Shown here: positions 8,823-17,872 of the stretch, one piece after another
Layout: every line of letters begins with the position of its first letter
Position numbering within the stretch: the stretch's first letter is position 1
DNA from: Stentor coeruleus
Lineage: Eukaryota > Ciliophora > Heterotrichea > Heterotrichida > Stentoridae
Length of the DNA: 30,834 nucleotides
Direction: 5' to 3'
Assembly (NCBI GenBank): GCA_001970955.1
Contig: MPUH01000879.1
Span: 1 to 30,834 of the forward strand
Notes under the pieces: model-generated
Databases searched by the model: none
Told to the model about the DNA's origin: nothing
Seen by the model: the letters and a program-made list of their open reading frames with translations, nothing else
Translations under genes and position numbers: made by a program

Positions 8823-9507
8823 TTTCAAATTTAATGGTATATAAACTGTGAATAATGATGATGTTAAAAGAATTTTGATAATATTTTAAATGTATTATTA
8901 GGAAATATCATATATAGTTTGATAGAAAAAATGTTAGGATGATGTGATGAAATATTGAAAATTTAAAGAGAATGAAATTTTTGGAAGACTCAGATTTTTT
9001 TTCTTAAAATAGATTTTTGTTATAGAATAAATTATGATATTTTAAAGGGAAATTGTAAGAGTTTGTAAATAAAAGTGGTATAGGTTTGTTGAGTGAAATA
9101 ATTTTTTTTGGGGAGAGAGGGTTTTTTATGTTTAGAAATTTAGGATAAAATTATAGGTATTTGGGAAGTATGATGGTAGAGAAAAATGATTTTTAGATGG
9201 GATATGATAGTCTAGAGGTGGAGTTAAGGAGGGGGATGAGGGGAAAAATTGGTTATGAAAATTGTTTTGTTATCAAATAAGCCAAGCTATTTTTTTTACA
9301 AAAAACTCATCAGCAGAATCTAAAATTTCCATTAAATTACAAAACCAAACCAAAAAAAAGTGAACCATTTAGTATAATTTTCACCAAAAAAGTATTTAAT
9401 AAATCAACACTAACTTCCTAATAATATTATATAAGCAACTATTTAATAATAAAATATCTATACTCTAATATCTCAAAAATCTAATAATTCTTTATATTAA
9501 AAGCATT
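8823..9507. promoter_or_regulatory. Divergent intergenic region with strand-composition switch
   Basis: 685 bp between the minus-strand kinase start and the plus-strand ATG at 9508. From about 8830 to 9270 the plus strand is strikingly C-poor and G-rich (for example around 9100-9245), so the kinase coding strand is C/A-rich upstream of its start. From about 9280 to 9507 the plus strand turns C/A-rich. The switch near 9275-9290 presumably separates the two promoters. No ORF or RNA gene was recognised. Confidence 0.5.
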
Positions 9508-10173
9508 ATGGTATAAACTATATAGGAAGCTTCACAGTCACAAAAAAACATAAGGCCATTATCAGCAAGAAAAATCAACCCAATCAAAACCACTATGAGG
9601 AAAAAGAATTCAAAAATCGCTGACTCAAGCAAATTGCTCAGAAGGATTTCTCCAAAAGTAGTCAGTCCTAATGTATTTGAATCTTCTTCTGTAAGAAACG
9701 CCGGTACAACCGGGAGAACTTTAAGTTCTGAATTCACAATGACTCCTACAGAAATAAACAAAGCACTTGTAAGACTTGAAAGAGAAAATTCAGATTTACT
9801 TAGTCTTTATAGCAAATTAACTGATGACCTTCTGCATTTAAGAACATTGGAGAAACTTGAAAAGCAAAAAGAAAAACAAATCGCCCATGCTAAGGCGAAA
9901 TTACTTGCTAACAATAAGGAAAAAACAGATTTGCAAAGTAGCTTAAAAATGTGTGAGAATATTTTCAAAGATTTCAGTAAGAAGATGGAAAAAGGTGGTT
10001 TGACAACAGAAGAAAAAAGAGTTTTGATTATACAAATACAAAATTTCTTTATGCAAACAGGGAACAAAGCAGGAAACGATCAAGAAAGCGATAAAAAAAA
10101 TGCTTTATTAACTGAATTGTGGAACCTCTTACCTAAAACAGAACAATTACTAAGCAAACTTGAGAATAAGTAA
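9508..10173 (+). CDS. Coiled-coil protein with an ATG-only first exon, join(9508..9510,9526..10173)
   Basis: Predicted 216-residue protein of unknown function. ATG at 9508-9510 is followed at once by gtataaactatatag (9511-9525), which has the length, ends and A10 of the other four introns. Removing it joins the ATG in frame to 23 codons (EASQSQKNIRPL...) leading into the long frame. Without splicing, the first usable ATG is at 9595 and gives 192 residues. The product has a basic, Ser-rich N-terminus, a coiled coil from about residue 73 to 160 (INKALVRLERENSDLLSLYS onward), and a helical C-terminus LLTELWNLLPKTEQLLSKLE. No catalytic motif or membrane segment. It is followed by the MGCSCS gene after 57 bp on the same strand. 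Confidence 0.8.
9511..9525 (+). other. 15-bp intron after the start codon
   Basis: gtataaactatatag: GTA start, TAG end, A at position 10. It sits directly after the ATG (phase 0) and contains an in-frame TAA if retained. Confidence 0.78.
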
Positions 10174-10230
10174 TCATACGTTCTAATAATATCAAATTTA
10201 CACTATATCATATAGATTAAAAAAAATAAT

Positions 10231-10917
10231 ATGGGTTGTTCTTGTTCAAGGGAAAAAACAGTACTTGAAGAAGAATTACTTGAAGCTCAAGAACTAGTAA
10301 AACATCCTTATAATTGTGAGTTTGTATATGGAATACATGAGAAATATGCTAATTATCATAATTTAATATCAGGAGATGAATGGAATGAAATCCGCGGATC
10401 TTTAGAAATCTCATGTCACCCATTAGTGCTTAATTTTTATTGTGAATTCAAAAATGATGATGGATTCTACAACTTAAAAAAACTAGAAATTCTTAGCATA
10501 CTCCTTTCACAAGGTAGCACAGAATCTAAAGTTGATATGCTCTTCAGGGTTTTTGGAGGTACTGAAGTTGAGGAACTACACAAAAAGAAAATTAAAAATT
10601 TATTGATAATTATGACTGAAATAGCTGTTGAGCATTTACCAAAACTTATTAAACACCGACGAGAAAAACTCTATAAATACTTAGTTTCTTTATCGAACTC
10701 CACAAATAAATTCATAGAAAATTCAATGAAGAATTTCGATCAAAACGTTCAAATAAGTCAAGATAAATTTTTAGCATTTTTACAAATTGATAAAGACCAC
10801 AATCTTATTAACCCTAGTAATATAAGAATGAAAATATCTATGATTGATGAAAAAGACTTGATTTTAGTCACAGAAACTTCTGATTTAAATCCAACCAGCC
10901 CAGATGTGACGAATTGA
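10231..10917 (+). CDS. MGCSCS N-terminal lipid-anchored protein, EF-hand-like helical fold possible
   Basis: A 228-residue protein beginning MGCSCSREK, a strong candidate for N-myristoylation at Gly2 with palmitoylation at Cys3 and Cys5, so probably tethered to a membrane or ciliary membrane. The body is helical. The stretch VLNFYCEFKNDDGFYNLKKL (about 70-90), followed by the helix of SKVDMLFRVFGG (about 99-110), recalls the spacing of neuronal calcium sensor or calcineurin B-like proteins, but the loops lack a full set of calcium ligands, so any EF-hands would be degenerate. The last 40 residues are Ser/Thr/Asn-rich. The start follows AAAATAAT. The stop is TGA, with TAA four codons later. 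It is convergent with the next gene, only 33 bp between stops. Specific function unknown. Confidence 0.88.
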   Translation: MGCSCSREKTVLEEELLEAQELVKHPYNCEFVYGIHEKYANYHNLISGDEWNEIRGSLEISCHPLVLNFYCEFKNDDGFYNLKKLEILSILLSQGSTESKVDMLFRVFGGTEVEELHKKKIKNLLIIMTEIAVEHLPKLIKHRREKLYKYLVSLSNSTNKFIENSMKNFDQNVQISQDKFLAFLQIDKDHNLINPSNIRMKISMIDEKDLILVTETSDLNPTSPDVTN

Positions 10918-10950
10918 CCATTTTTATAAATATTCCCTAATAATAAGAGC

Positions 10951-12759
10951 TTAGATATTGATTACCCTACAACAGCCATAAGGGCTTTCATGATCGGTAA
11001 TAAGCTTTGTATCTTCTCTTATACCAAACCCTGCAGGTTTCATTCCAACAATCCACGCTCCGAGTATAGGATTAAATCCATCGAATTTCTGTATTTCAAA
11101 CACCTCCTGATAAATAGAGTCTCTTTTCGTATACCTCCCTTCCATTTCTTCAACTTTTTCTCCACTACTAGTATAAATCTGCACATTCTGCCCACACCTT
11201 CCAACAATAGGTTTTTTCACATATGGTTTATTCCTTAAATTCCCATCAAGTGTCCATTCAGTAGTTAATAAATAAGGATGATTAGGAAACATTTCCCACA
11301 TCACAGCTAAAAGCGCTTTATTACTAGTAACTAATTTCCATATAGGTTCATATATATCAATACTCTGATCTAAAAGTACATCACAAAGCTTAATCTCATC
11401 TCCTTTTCTCTCACTTTCATAATTACTTATAACTGTTTCCCAATTCCACATTTTCCATATTGTTTTCATTTCAACTCCATCTTCATCAGTATATTTTCCT
11501 TGATCATTCTTCTTAAAATTCACCCCAATTATAACTTTACAATCAACTCCTGCTTTTTCAAATACTTCTTTGATATAAAGAGCATTATAAACTTCTTCAT
11601 CATCATTATCTATTAATATATGCACAAACCCTTTAAATAATTCTTTTGCTTGTTCTATAAGCATATTTTCCAAATCTTCAGATGCTGATTTCCCATAGTC
11701 ACATCCAACAGCTTTAGCCCATTGGACTTGAATAACCCCAGCTTCTAAATATGTCCCAGCACTATCTGAGTTGTATTCAAACATTTTGATTGAAGAACCA
11801 TTAAATGCAAGATCAAACCTCCCTGAAAATGATTTATATCCACTTATCATCTCACCTTTCCATGAGTTTCTGATTTTCTCCCAAGTCCATTGAGGTAAGC
11901 CAAATTTTGCTAATTGGTTATCATTATTAATAACATAATCAGTAGCTGTTAAACACATATGATTGAGTTCCATAGCAGCAAACATGATTCTATCATAAAA
12001 ATGATTATCGAATGTATAATAGCTTATAAACTCTTCACCTTCTCTTGTTGGTTGAGAACCCCATATATTAGCCCAATACTTCTGTGCTGGACTATCAAAA
12101 TTTAACCAAGGACCATTGAGGATTTTTGGGGGTTGGATTTTCCTAACAACAGGATCATGAATATTGAGTTCTTCTTGGTTTTGTGAATCTACATCAAAGT
12201 TTATGACCATCCAGCCTATGATTTTATGTTGGTCTTTTATAAAATACTTCCCTTCAACAACTTCTAATGATAATTGTCTTGCGTAGTTCCCAGGCCAATA
12301 GTTGTTATCTATATTCTGTTCTGCAATACGAACCCAGTTTTCTTGAGTATTGACTTCTGTTATTACAGCAATATGCCCGTATGGTATCTGATCATCATTT
12401 TCATCATTGTCCCATATAAGTAAACTCTCAGGTACAGGGGGTTTATCATTTCCATTAGGTATCCCAGTAATTCTTGTTGCCCTAGAGTCACTAATACGCT
12501 CTATATATTTAAGTTGCCATGCATGTGAAGCAAAAGGAATATTGTAAAAAGTTAAGCCTTTACTAATATTAAGCCACCTTCTTACATACTCCACACATTG
12601 AAATGGTATACCAGTGTATAGTCCATTATAATAATTTTGCTCACGTGAGTAGTAATCATAATTACCATTTGATCGAGCTTCTACTCCTTGAAAAGATCCA
12701 AGAACGACTCCGTAAGGTGTTACAAAGTCTTCATTGTGGTGTTTAACCTGATCAGCCAT
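10951..12759 (-). CDS. gss: Bifunctional glutathionylspermidine synthetase/amidase
   Basis: A 602-residue two-domain enzyme (the E. coli enzyme is about 619). The N-terminal CHAP amidase domain (about 10-170) hydrolyses glutathionylspermidine. Its nucleophile is Cys55 in PFQCVEYVRRW and its partner His129 in PYGHIAVITEV, preceded by a WDND segment. The C-terminal ATP-grasp-type synthetase (about 215-600) joins glutathione to spermidine using ATP. Visible motifs are WANIWG, FDLAFNGSSIKMFEYNSDSA (acidic metal/ATP ligands), LLTTEW, KKPIVGRCGQNVQI and the final IVGMKPAGFGIRED. Known in enterobacteria and related to trypanothione synthetase of kinetoplastids, so its presence in a ciliate suggests old lateral transfer or patchy retention. 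Codon use looks like its neighbours. It lies 43 bp downstream of TRAPPC10 on the same strand. Likely cytosolic, in thiol/polyamine redox control. Confidence 0.94.
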   Translation of the reverse strand: MADQVKHHNEDFVTPYGVVLGSFQGVEARSNGNYDYYSREQNYYNGLYTGIPFQCVEYVRRWLNISKGLTFYNIPFASHAWQLKYIERISDSRATRITGIPNGNDKPPVPESLLIWDNDENDDQIPYGHIAVITEVNTQENWVRIAEQNIDNNYWPGNYARQLSLEVVEGKYFIKDQHKIIGWMVINFDVDSQNQEELNIHDPVVRKIQPPKILNGPWLNFDSPAQKYWANIWGSQPTREGEEFISYYTFDNHFYDRIMFAAMELNHMCLTATDYVINNDNQLAKFGLPQWTWEKIRNSWKGEMISGYKSFSGRFDLAFNGSSIKMFEYNSDSAGTYLEAGVIQVQWAKAVGCDYGKSASEDLENMLIEQAKELFKGFVHILIDNDDEEVYNALYIKEVFEKAGVDCKVIIGVNFKKNDQGKYTDEDGVEMKTIWKMWNWETVISNYESERKGDEIKLCDVLLDQSIDIYEPIWKLVTSNKALLAVMWEMFPNHPYLLTTEWTLDGNLRNKPYVKKPIVGRCGQNVQIYTSSGEKVEEMEGRYTKRDSIYQEVFEIQKFDGFNPILGAWIVGMKPAGFGIREDTKLITDHESPYGCCRVINI

Positions 12760-12802
12760 TTATTTGTAAATTTAAGAGATGGTGTTTGTGAATTAGTTTT
12801 AC

Positions 12803-15499
12803 CTATGGTTCTGATAATACTTGTGTTGATGAGGATATGTAAGATTGTTTGTAGATAGGGGTGGATAGAGGAAAGAGCTGGCTTATGAGAGAATTTAGGT
12901 AGGCATTGGAGGTTGTAGGTTGACGTATGGCTGAGTAGGTAAGAGTTAGATGAAAGCTTGGGGTTGGAGGGAGAATGTAGGCTAAATACAAATTCTGTCC
13001 TTTGTCAAGCGTCCAAGGTAGACAAAATGGCTCTTCAATAGCTTTAATATCAAAATCACAAGACTTCAATTCTATAGTATAAGGTGAGATATTAGAGCAT
13101 TTAAGACTTAGAAGAAAGTTTTCTCCCTGTCTCTTAAGTACATCACTAATCTCCAAAGGTGGACTAAAAACTATCTCTGTACGTGCATCAACAGAGTTGA
13201 CTAATGAAAAATCTTCAGGTGTCTCTAAAACATCATCATGAACAATCTTTGATAATTCCGACCACTTACACAATACAAAAAAATCACATGTATTACAAGA
13301 AGCTTCACAACTTTGACAGATTTCTACAGTTAAAAACATCTTACATTGTTTAGGAATCTGAGGAAGTTTAACTACATTTTCTACTACCTGAAGTTCATAA
13401 AAAACTTTAACACAAGGTCCTAATACAACCAAAAATGCAGTATTTTTAATTTCAATGATTTTTTCATTATAAATCATAACAATTTCGCTATTAACCAACT
13501 CACAGTCGACACTAGAAATCTGTATAGTAACAGGGTGTTTATATCCAGCTATAGCAAATTCTATTTCATTTATAAACATATCCACATGAGTATCTTGTTT
13601 TTTTACATCAATATAAGCAGGACGAATACTAAAAAAACACATGAGCTTATTAAGTACCCCAGCTACAGACTCAAGCCTAAAAAACCCATTATCCCAAGCC
13701 ACTCCTTGTAACTCTAATCCATTTTCCCCTGGTCTTATTATAATTTCCCCATATTCTACCTCTATATAATTCCCATCTTTAACATATCTCGCAACAATTT
13801 TCTGAAACTTCACATCAATTTTCATAAAACTAATCAAATTGAATTTAATCATAACAACTTCTCCTTGATTAGCATGACAATGTTTATGCGTATAAGTTTT
13901 AATAACAGGGAAAACAGTATGGGCATTATTATTCAAAGAAAGTTCAACAATTTTCTCCCACATTTTCATCAGTTCTTCAACAGCAAAATACCCAAGGCAA
14001 CAAATTTCTACAAGATTTTTCAATGCTTCTGAGTATTTTAAATCTATATTCACATGTTGTAAATATTTCAAATGTATAGAATCAATACTTGGCCAAAGGG
14101 AAAACTGGTTAAGTATTTCAGGGATTAAAGATACCCTGCCTAATTGGAATGCAAAAATACTAGCTTCAGATTTATGGGAAAGGGATGCTCGGGAATAACC
14201 TGCGAAAGCAAAGCACTCGCAAATTTTCCGGTTAAGGATTAGGAGATGCTCTAAACATAGGATTTTATCAGTTATTAGGTTATCTAAATCAACTTCTGTT
14301 GAGAAGTTTTGACTTGGAGAGCTTATTTCAATGTTACTTGTGGTTTGATATTTTATTGAATGCTTTGATAAGATTAGGTTGTAAAGGGCACATTTGGTTA
14401 GATTTAGGATATTGGCTAGGAAAAAATAAGTATTTTGACGATTTTCTTTGTTTATTTCTAATTAGGGAATACCTGATATATGCCCATTTATAAGTTCGGC
14501 AGAGAAAGATCCGATTTGGTACATAAAAGTGTTTTCTGAGATACCTTTGGAAGATTTGAAGATGTTTTTGCAGTTTTGCACCCAGAGAAAAGCGAGCTCA
14601 GAGGTCTTTTCGTGGTTTTTACAGGATTCAAGGAGGAGGAGTTGCTTTTTGTAGATGAAACGAAGGAGAGAGAGTTGGGTTATATCGCCTGATTTTAAAA
14701 GGCTACGGAAAGTTTCGAAGTCCATTGTGAACTCCATGGATAGTTCTTGGTATTGGTAACCCATGAGTTTTCTTGCTTCTACAGTCTTATTTCTTATATA
14801 ATCATAATACAATAAGGATTGAGGTTTTAATCCAAGTAGTTCATATATAGATGCTAAAGCATGCAAATGCAAACAGTACTTTAAATAATCGCTTTCCTCA
14901 AACAAGCAACTCTCTTTAATATGAAAGCCAATAGTTTTCTGTATCCCTAAACTTACACCTTTCCCAACACTTTTCAAGAACTCTTGCCAAAAATCATCTT
15001 TTATCACAGATGGCTGTCCTACATCAACAAAACATTTACCACTCTGTGAATAAAATCTTGTCATATTGCATTTCCCAAGCATTCCAGACAGATCACTACT
15101 GATTTTCCCATATGCGCTTGCAAAATTCTTATGATCTGACTTGACTAGTCTATTCAAAGAAGGGACAAATAGCACAAGCCATTCTATGTTTTTATCTTGC
15201 ATTTGCCCAATAAGTTCTTTAAGCTTGAGCTTCATATCTCTCTTAAATAACTCATAATTTGTGAACTTCAAAACAAAGATCCAAAGATAAGGCTTGAGAA
15301 ACGAATCCTCTGATTGACTATGCCAAAAAGCTTCAGTATGCGGGAGAAATGTCACAGTCAAAGGAGGGAGTAAAATATCTCCTTCAGGTGAGTTCAAACT
15401 AACCCCGTTTATAGGTAAACGTGAAGTTATATATTGACTAAACATACCCCATATCCCAAATTCATCATAATACGCAACAGGAAAGCTCGTCATGTTCAT
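12803..15499 (-). CDS. TRAPPC10: TRAPP complex subunit 10 (Trs130), complement(join(12803..14457,14473..15499))
   Basis: A predicted 893-residue TRAPPII subunit, part of the exchange factor for Rab1/Rab11-type GTPases at Golgi and endosomes and used in ciliary membrane traffic. Exon 1 encodes the alpha-solenoid N-terminus: YYDEFGIWGMFSQYI at 10-24, the LWIFVLKFTNYELFKRDMK and IEWLVLFVPS segments, and a helical ALASIYELLG...DITQLSLLRFIYKKQLLLLE stretch that matches the conserved LFxLRxYLFxRQxxLL region of TRAPPC10. A 15-bp intron at 14458-14472 removes a TAA and joins to exon 2, whose C-terminal half is beta-rich like the TRAPPC10 C-domain. It contains a CxxC-rich VEICQSCEASCNTCDFFVLC patch. 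It is shorter than the human protein (about 1260), mostly by lack of C-terminal sequence. Start ATG at 15499; a second ATG two codons on is possible. Confidence 0.85.
14458..14472 (-). other. 15-bp intron in TRAPPC10
   Basis: Coding-strand sequence gtattccctaattag: GTA start, TAG end, A at position 10, phase 1. Retention gives an in-frame TAA three codons in. Removal restores a continuous 893-codon frame across 14071-14457, where the flanking reading frames otherwise have no good ATG. Confidence 0.92.
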
Positions 15500-15614
15500 A
15501 GTGTATTTATTTAATAATTCATTTTTAAATGAGTTTAAAAAATGACTATTTTAGTCTTAGTCTTTATAAAAAAGACCATAATAAATATCTTAAACTACTA
15601 CAAAATATCCTAAT

Positions 15615-17147
15615 TTAATAATTCTTTCTAGACTTAACCGTAGCTAAAGGTCCATGTATAGGTTCATCTTCCGAATCTGAATCTACAAGGTTCTTTAAAT
15701 CATCAAAATCACAGTCCAACCCTTCAACCGACCCAAGTTTTCTCAACCCATCCAATGTAATTTTTTCAATTTTCTTAGGCTGAGTTTTTTTCTCCTCCTT
15801 TTTCTTTATTTTCCTCACAGGCTTAACCACTTCTTGCACTGGCGCTTGCTGTATTTTTGATTTTTTCCATAATTCAATAGACGATTTCACTTCTTCAAGC
15901 CTTTCTGTCTTATATTTATACTTTTTCCCTAAATCATAATCAGGAATCCTATCACTTCCTGGTCCAAAATGAAAATATGGGTTTTTAAGTTTTTGGCTGT
16001 ATACTTTTTTATTGTCACATCCTAAGAATTTAAAAAATTTTAACCTTTTTTCAGCTAAAGGTAAACCTGACCAATTTGTATTATTGGCTTCATCATATTC
16101 TTTATCATAAAATGCATTTGCTATTAGGTCTAAGGATTGAATGAAATGGTTTTCATACATGGTCTTACCAAATTCAGCTGTTAAGACAAATGCTTTTTGG
16201 ATGACTTTTAGGATTTTTTTCTCTCTTTGCTTGTTTTTATCATCCAAAACCCCAAAGTCTTTGAAAAATCTAAGGAATTTGCCTATTGTTAGAACTTCGA
16301 TGTTTGTTTTTATGCTGTCAAAAGTTGGAGTTTTACCTAAAAGGAACTGTTGCCTGGAGTAATGCTGGAATATATTCTGTAAGCCTTCAATCGACTTCTC
16401 ATATACCTGCTCTTCAGTTATCGCATAATTCGGCATACTCTTAAGTTTCCTCTTAAAAACCAGCAACAAATCATCAATAACAACTTTTTCATTCTCAGGT
16501 AAAGTTCCGTTCTTAAGCCCTTCAAACTCATTAAGACTCTTCATCAACGTAGCTCTAAGATCATATTTATTCCAACTCTTGTACCAATTAAACAACAAAA
16601 ATCTAACATCATTAACAGCAACATTAACCCCTAAATCAAATACTTTTGTATACTCTTCTAACAAATCATTAAATTGTTGTTTAGATGTTTGTAAGCGAAG
16701 CATAAAAAGTAACTGCTGGAAAAATTCTGAAGCTGGCAAAGTGTTTAAGTTTTTGCTTATAAACCCTGTGTTTAAATCGACTCGATATTTGAATTCAGTG
16801 AATGGGATTGAAGGGAATTCTTTGACTGAAGGTTTTGGTTTTTTTGAAGGTTTTGGTTTATTGTTTAGAATGTTTTCTATATAAAGCTTTAAGCCTGAAA
16901 GGATATGAGGGATATTTAAAGACCTGATTTTATTTTACGGAATTGAATCTTTAGGGAAATAATAGAGGATATTGGGAAACTCCAGTTCATATGTTTTTTC
17001 TAAGGGAAGGAGGATTTCAAGAAGAAGTTCAGAGGTTAATTCTTCGTTGGTTTGTAGGATTTCGTTGTATTTTGATTCTAAGCCTTGGACTTGGTTTGAA
17101 TTGATATCGGTAAGAAGTTTCTCGTATGCGAATTTATTAAAATCCAT
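15615..17147 (-). CDS. Unrecognised protein, two exons, complement(join(15615..16923,16939..17147))
   Basis: A predicted 505-residue soluble protein that I do not recognise. The N-terminal 70 residues (MDFNKFAYEKLL...) are helical and acidic. After the intron comes a KPKPSKKPKPS linker (about 97-107), then a helical domain from about 130 to 350 with FLLFNWYKSWNKYDLRATL, TIGKFLRFFKDFGVLDD and LPLAEKRLKFFKFLGCDNK. A conserved-looking YFHFGPGSDRIPDYDLGKKYKYK element precedes a Lys-rich linker with KPVRKIKKKEEKK and an acidic C-terminus VDSDSEDEPIHGPLATVKSRK. The FxxFFKDF-type segment is reminiscent of helical repeats found in several ciliate flagellar proteins, but I would not name a family. The start ATG at 17147 follows TTAATA. 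The 16739 frame start inside the gene is not an ATG-led protein start. Confidence 0.85.
16924..16938 (-). other. 15-bp intron in the unrecognised gene
   Basis: Coding-strand sequence gtaaaataaaatcag: GTA start, CAG end, A at position 10, splitting a Pro codon (phase 2). Retention gives an immediate TAA. Removal continues the frame through about 60 otherwise unassigned codons into the long downstream frame. Confidence 0.9.
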
Positions 17148-17547
17148 TATTAAGATTAGAAATAACGGGAATGTTGATTGGATTTTTGTGATTGATGTAT
17201 TTGATAAGGATTAAAAAGAGTTTGACAGGAATTTTATAGGTGTTATAGAAAAACAATGATTTAAGTTTTATTTTTGGATTTTTGATATTTTTTTTGGTTT
17301 GTAAACTCTCGAATCAGCTTGTAATTTTTAAAGAAAATAATGTTTTTATTAGGGTTCAAAGCTTTAGGATTTATGACAATCATCATATATCATAAAGTTT
17401 AAAATAAAAATATCAGCTATTTAGCTTTTACTTTTGTAATAAATTTTTATCTTAATCTATATATCTCCCCTTATAAAAAGTATATCCTTACACTTTTACT
17501 AAGTAAAAAAGGTAAATCAATTACTTAAAACTATCCTATTAAAAACA
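17148..17547. other. Intergenic region, no gene seen
   Basis: 400 bp between the start of the 17147 gene and the stop of the twin CX9C gene, both minus strand. On the plus strand the left half is G/T-rich (promoter side of the 17147 gene) and the right half is A/C-rich (3' flank of the CX9C gene). A short plus-strand frame at 16972-17214 only shadows the gene start. Nothing else was recognised. Confidence 0.5.
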
Positions 17548-17739
17548 CTAAGTTTTTATATTCCTCCCTTTATTTTTATAGCAGCACTCAACAAATTCAA
17601 GGAATTCTTCACAGTTTTCTGGCCCTTTAATATCAAAACAGCATTGAAATGATTTAACTTCTTTGAGGCAAATTTTTTTGTCAAGTTCCTTAAGCCCTAG
17701 AACATTAATCAAAAACGAACTACTTGCTTTTGTGTTCAT
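17548..17739 (-). CDS. Small twin CX9C (CHCH) protein, COX17-like without the copper Cys pair
   Basis: A 63-residue protein, the same length as human COX17. Cysteines at 24, 33, 34, 43, 52 and 53 give C24-x9-C34 and C43-x9-C53 separated by eight residues, the twin CX9C helix-hairpin of mitochondrial intermembrane-space proteins oxidised by Mia40. The segment CFDIKGPENCEEFLEFVECC aligns with the IIEKGEEHCGHLIEAHKEC region of COX17. In COX17 a CC pair just before the first CX9C cysteine delivers Cu(I) for cytochrome oxidase; here the corresponding residues are Lys21 and Lys22 (KKIC), so copper delivery by that route looks unlikely. It may be a CMC-type assembly factor or a diverged COX17 paralog. 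The promoter has an AT dinucleotide run directly before the ATG. Confidence 0.8.
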   Translation of the reverse strand: MNTKASSSFLINVLGLKELDKKICLKEVKSFQCCFDIKGPENCEEFLEFVECCYKNKGRNIKT

Positions 17740-17872
17740 ATATATATATATTTATAAAATAATTTACCATAATTAAGAAATTATTTTTTAAGTATTCCAG
17801 AATCTTTTAAAAAGTTTATAAACATAAACATAATAGTTTTTATTAAATATTAAGATTCAATTTTAATAATCC
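17740..17872. promoter_or_regulatory. Short divergent promoter region with an AT repeat
   Basis: 133 bp separate the minus-strand CX9C gene from the plus-strand CNBD gene. An (AT)n run abuts the CX9C start (17740-17752), followed by TTTATAAAAT read on the plus strand. The rest is A/T-rich. No other element is recognisable. Confidence 0.4.

Noticed and set aside
8823-8828. Two extra codons at the start of the CDPK
   Set aside because: They begin with TTG; the ATG at 8822 exposes the MGSCSGK myristoylation signal.
9492-10067. Minus-strand frames (9492-9761 and 9807-10067) opposite the ATG-exon gene
   Set aside because: Shadows of a coiled-coil coding region; hydrophobic Leu/Phe-rich translations are typical antisense of Lys/Glu-rich helices.
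14299-14493. Plus-strand frame inside TRAPPC10
   Set aside because: Begins with TTG, and lies antisense to TRAPPC10 exons and intron that read continuously once spliced.
16141-17214. Three plus-strand frames (16141, 16579, 16972) over the unrecognised minus-strand gene
   Set aside because: All are antisense of the spliced 505-residue frame and have no start context.
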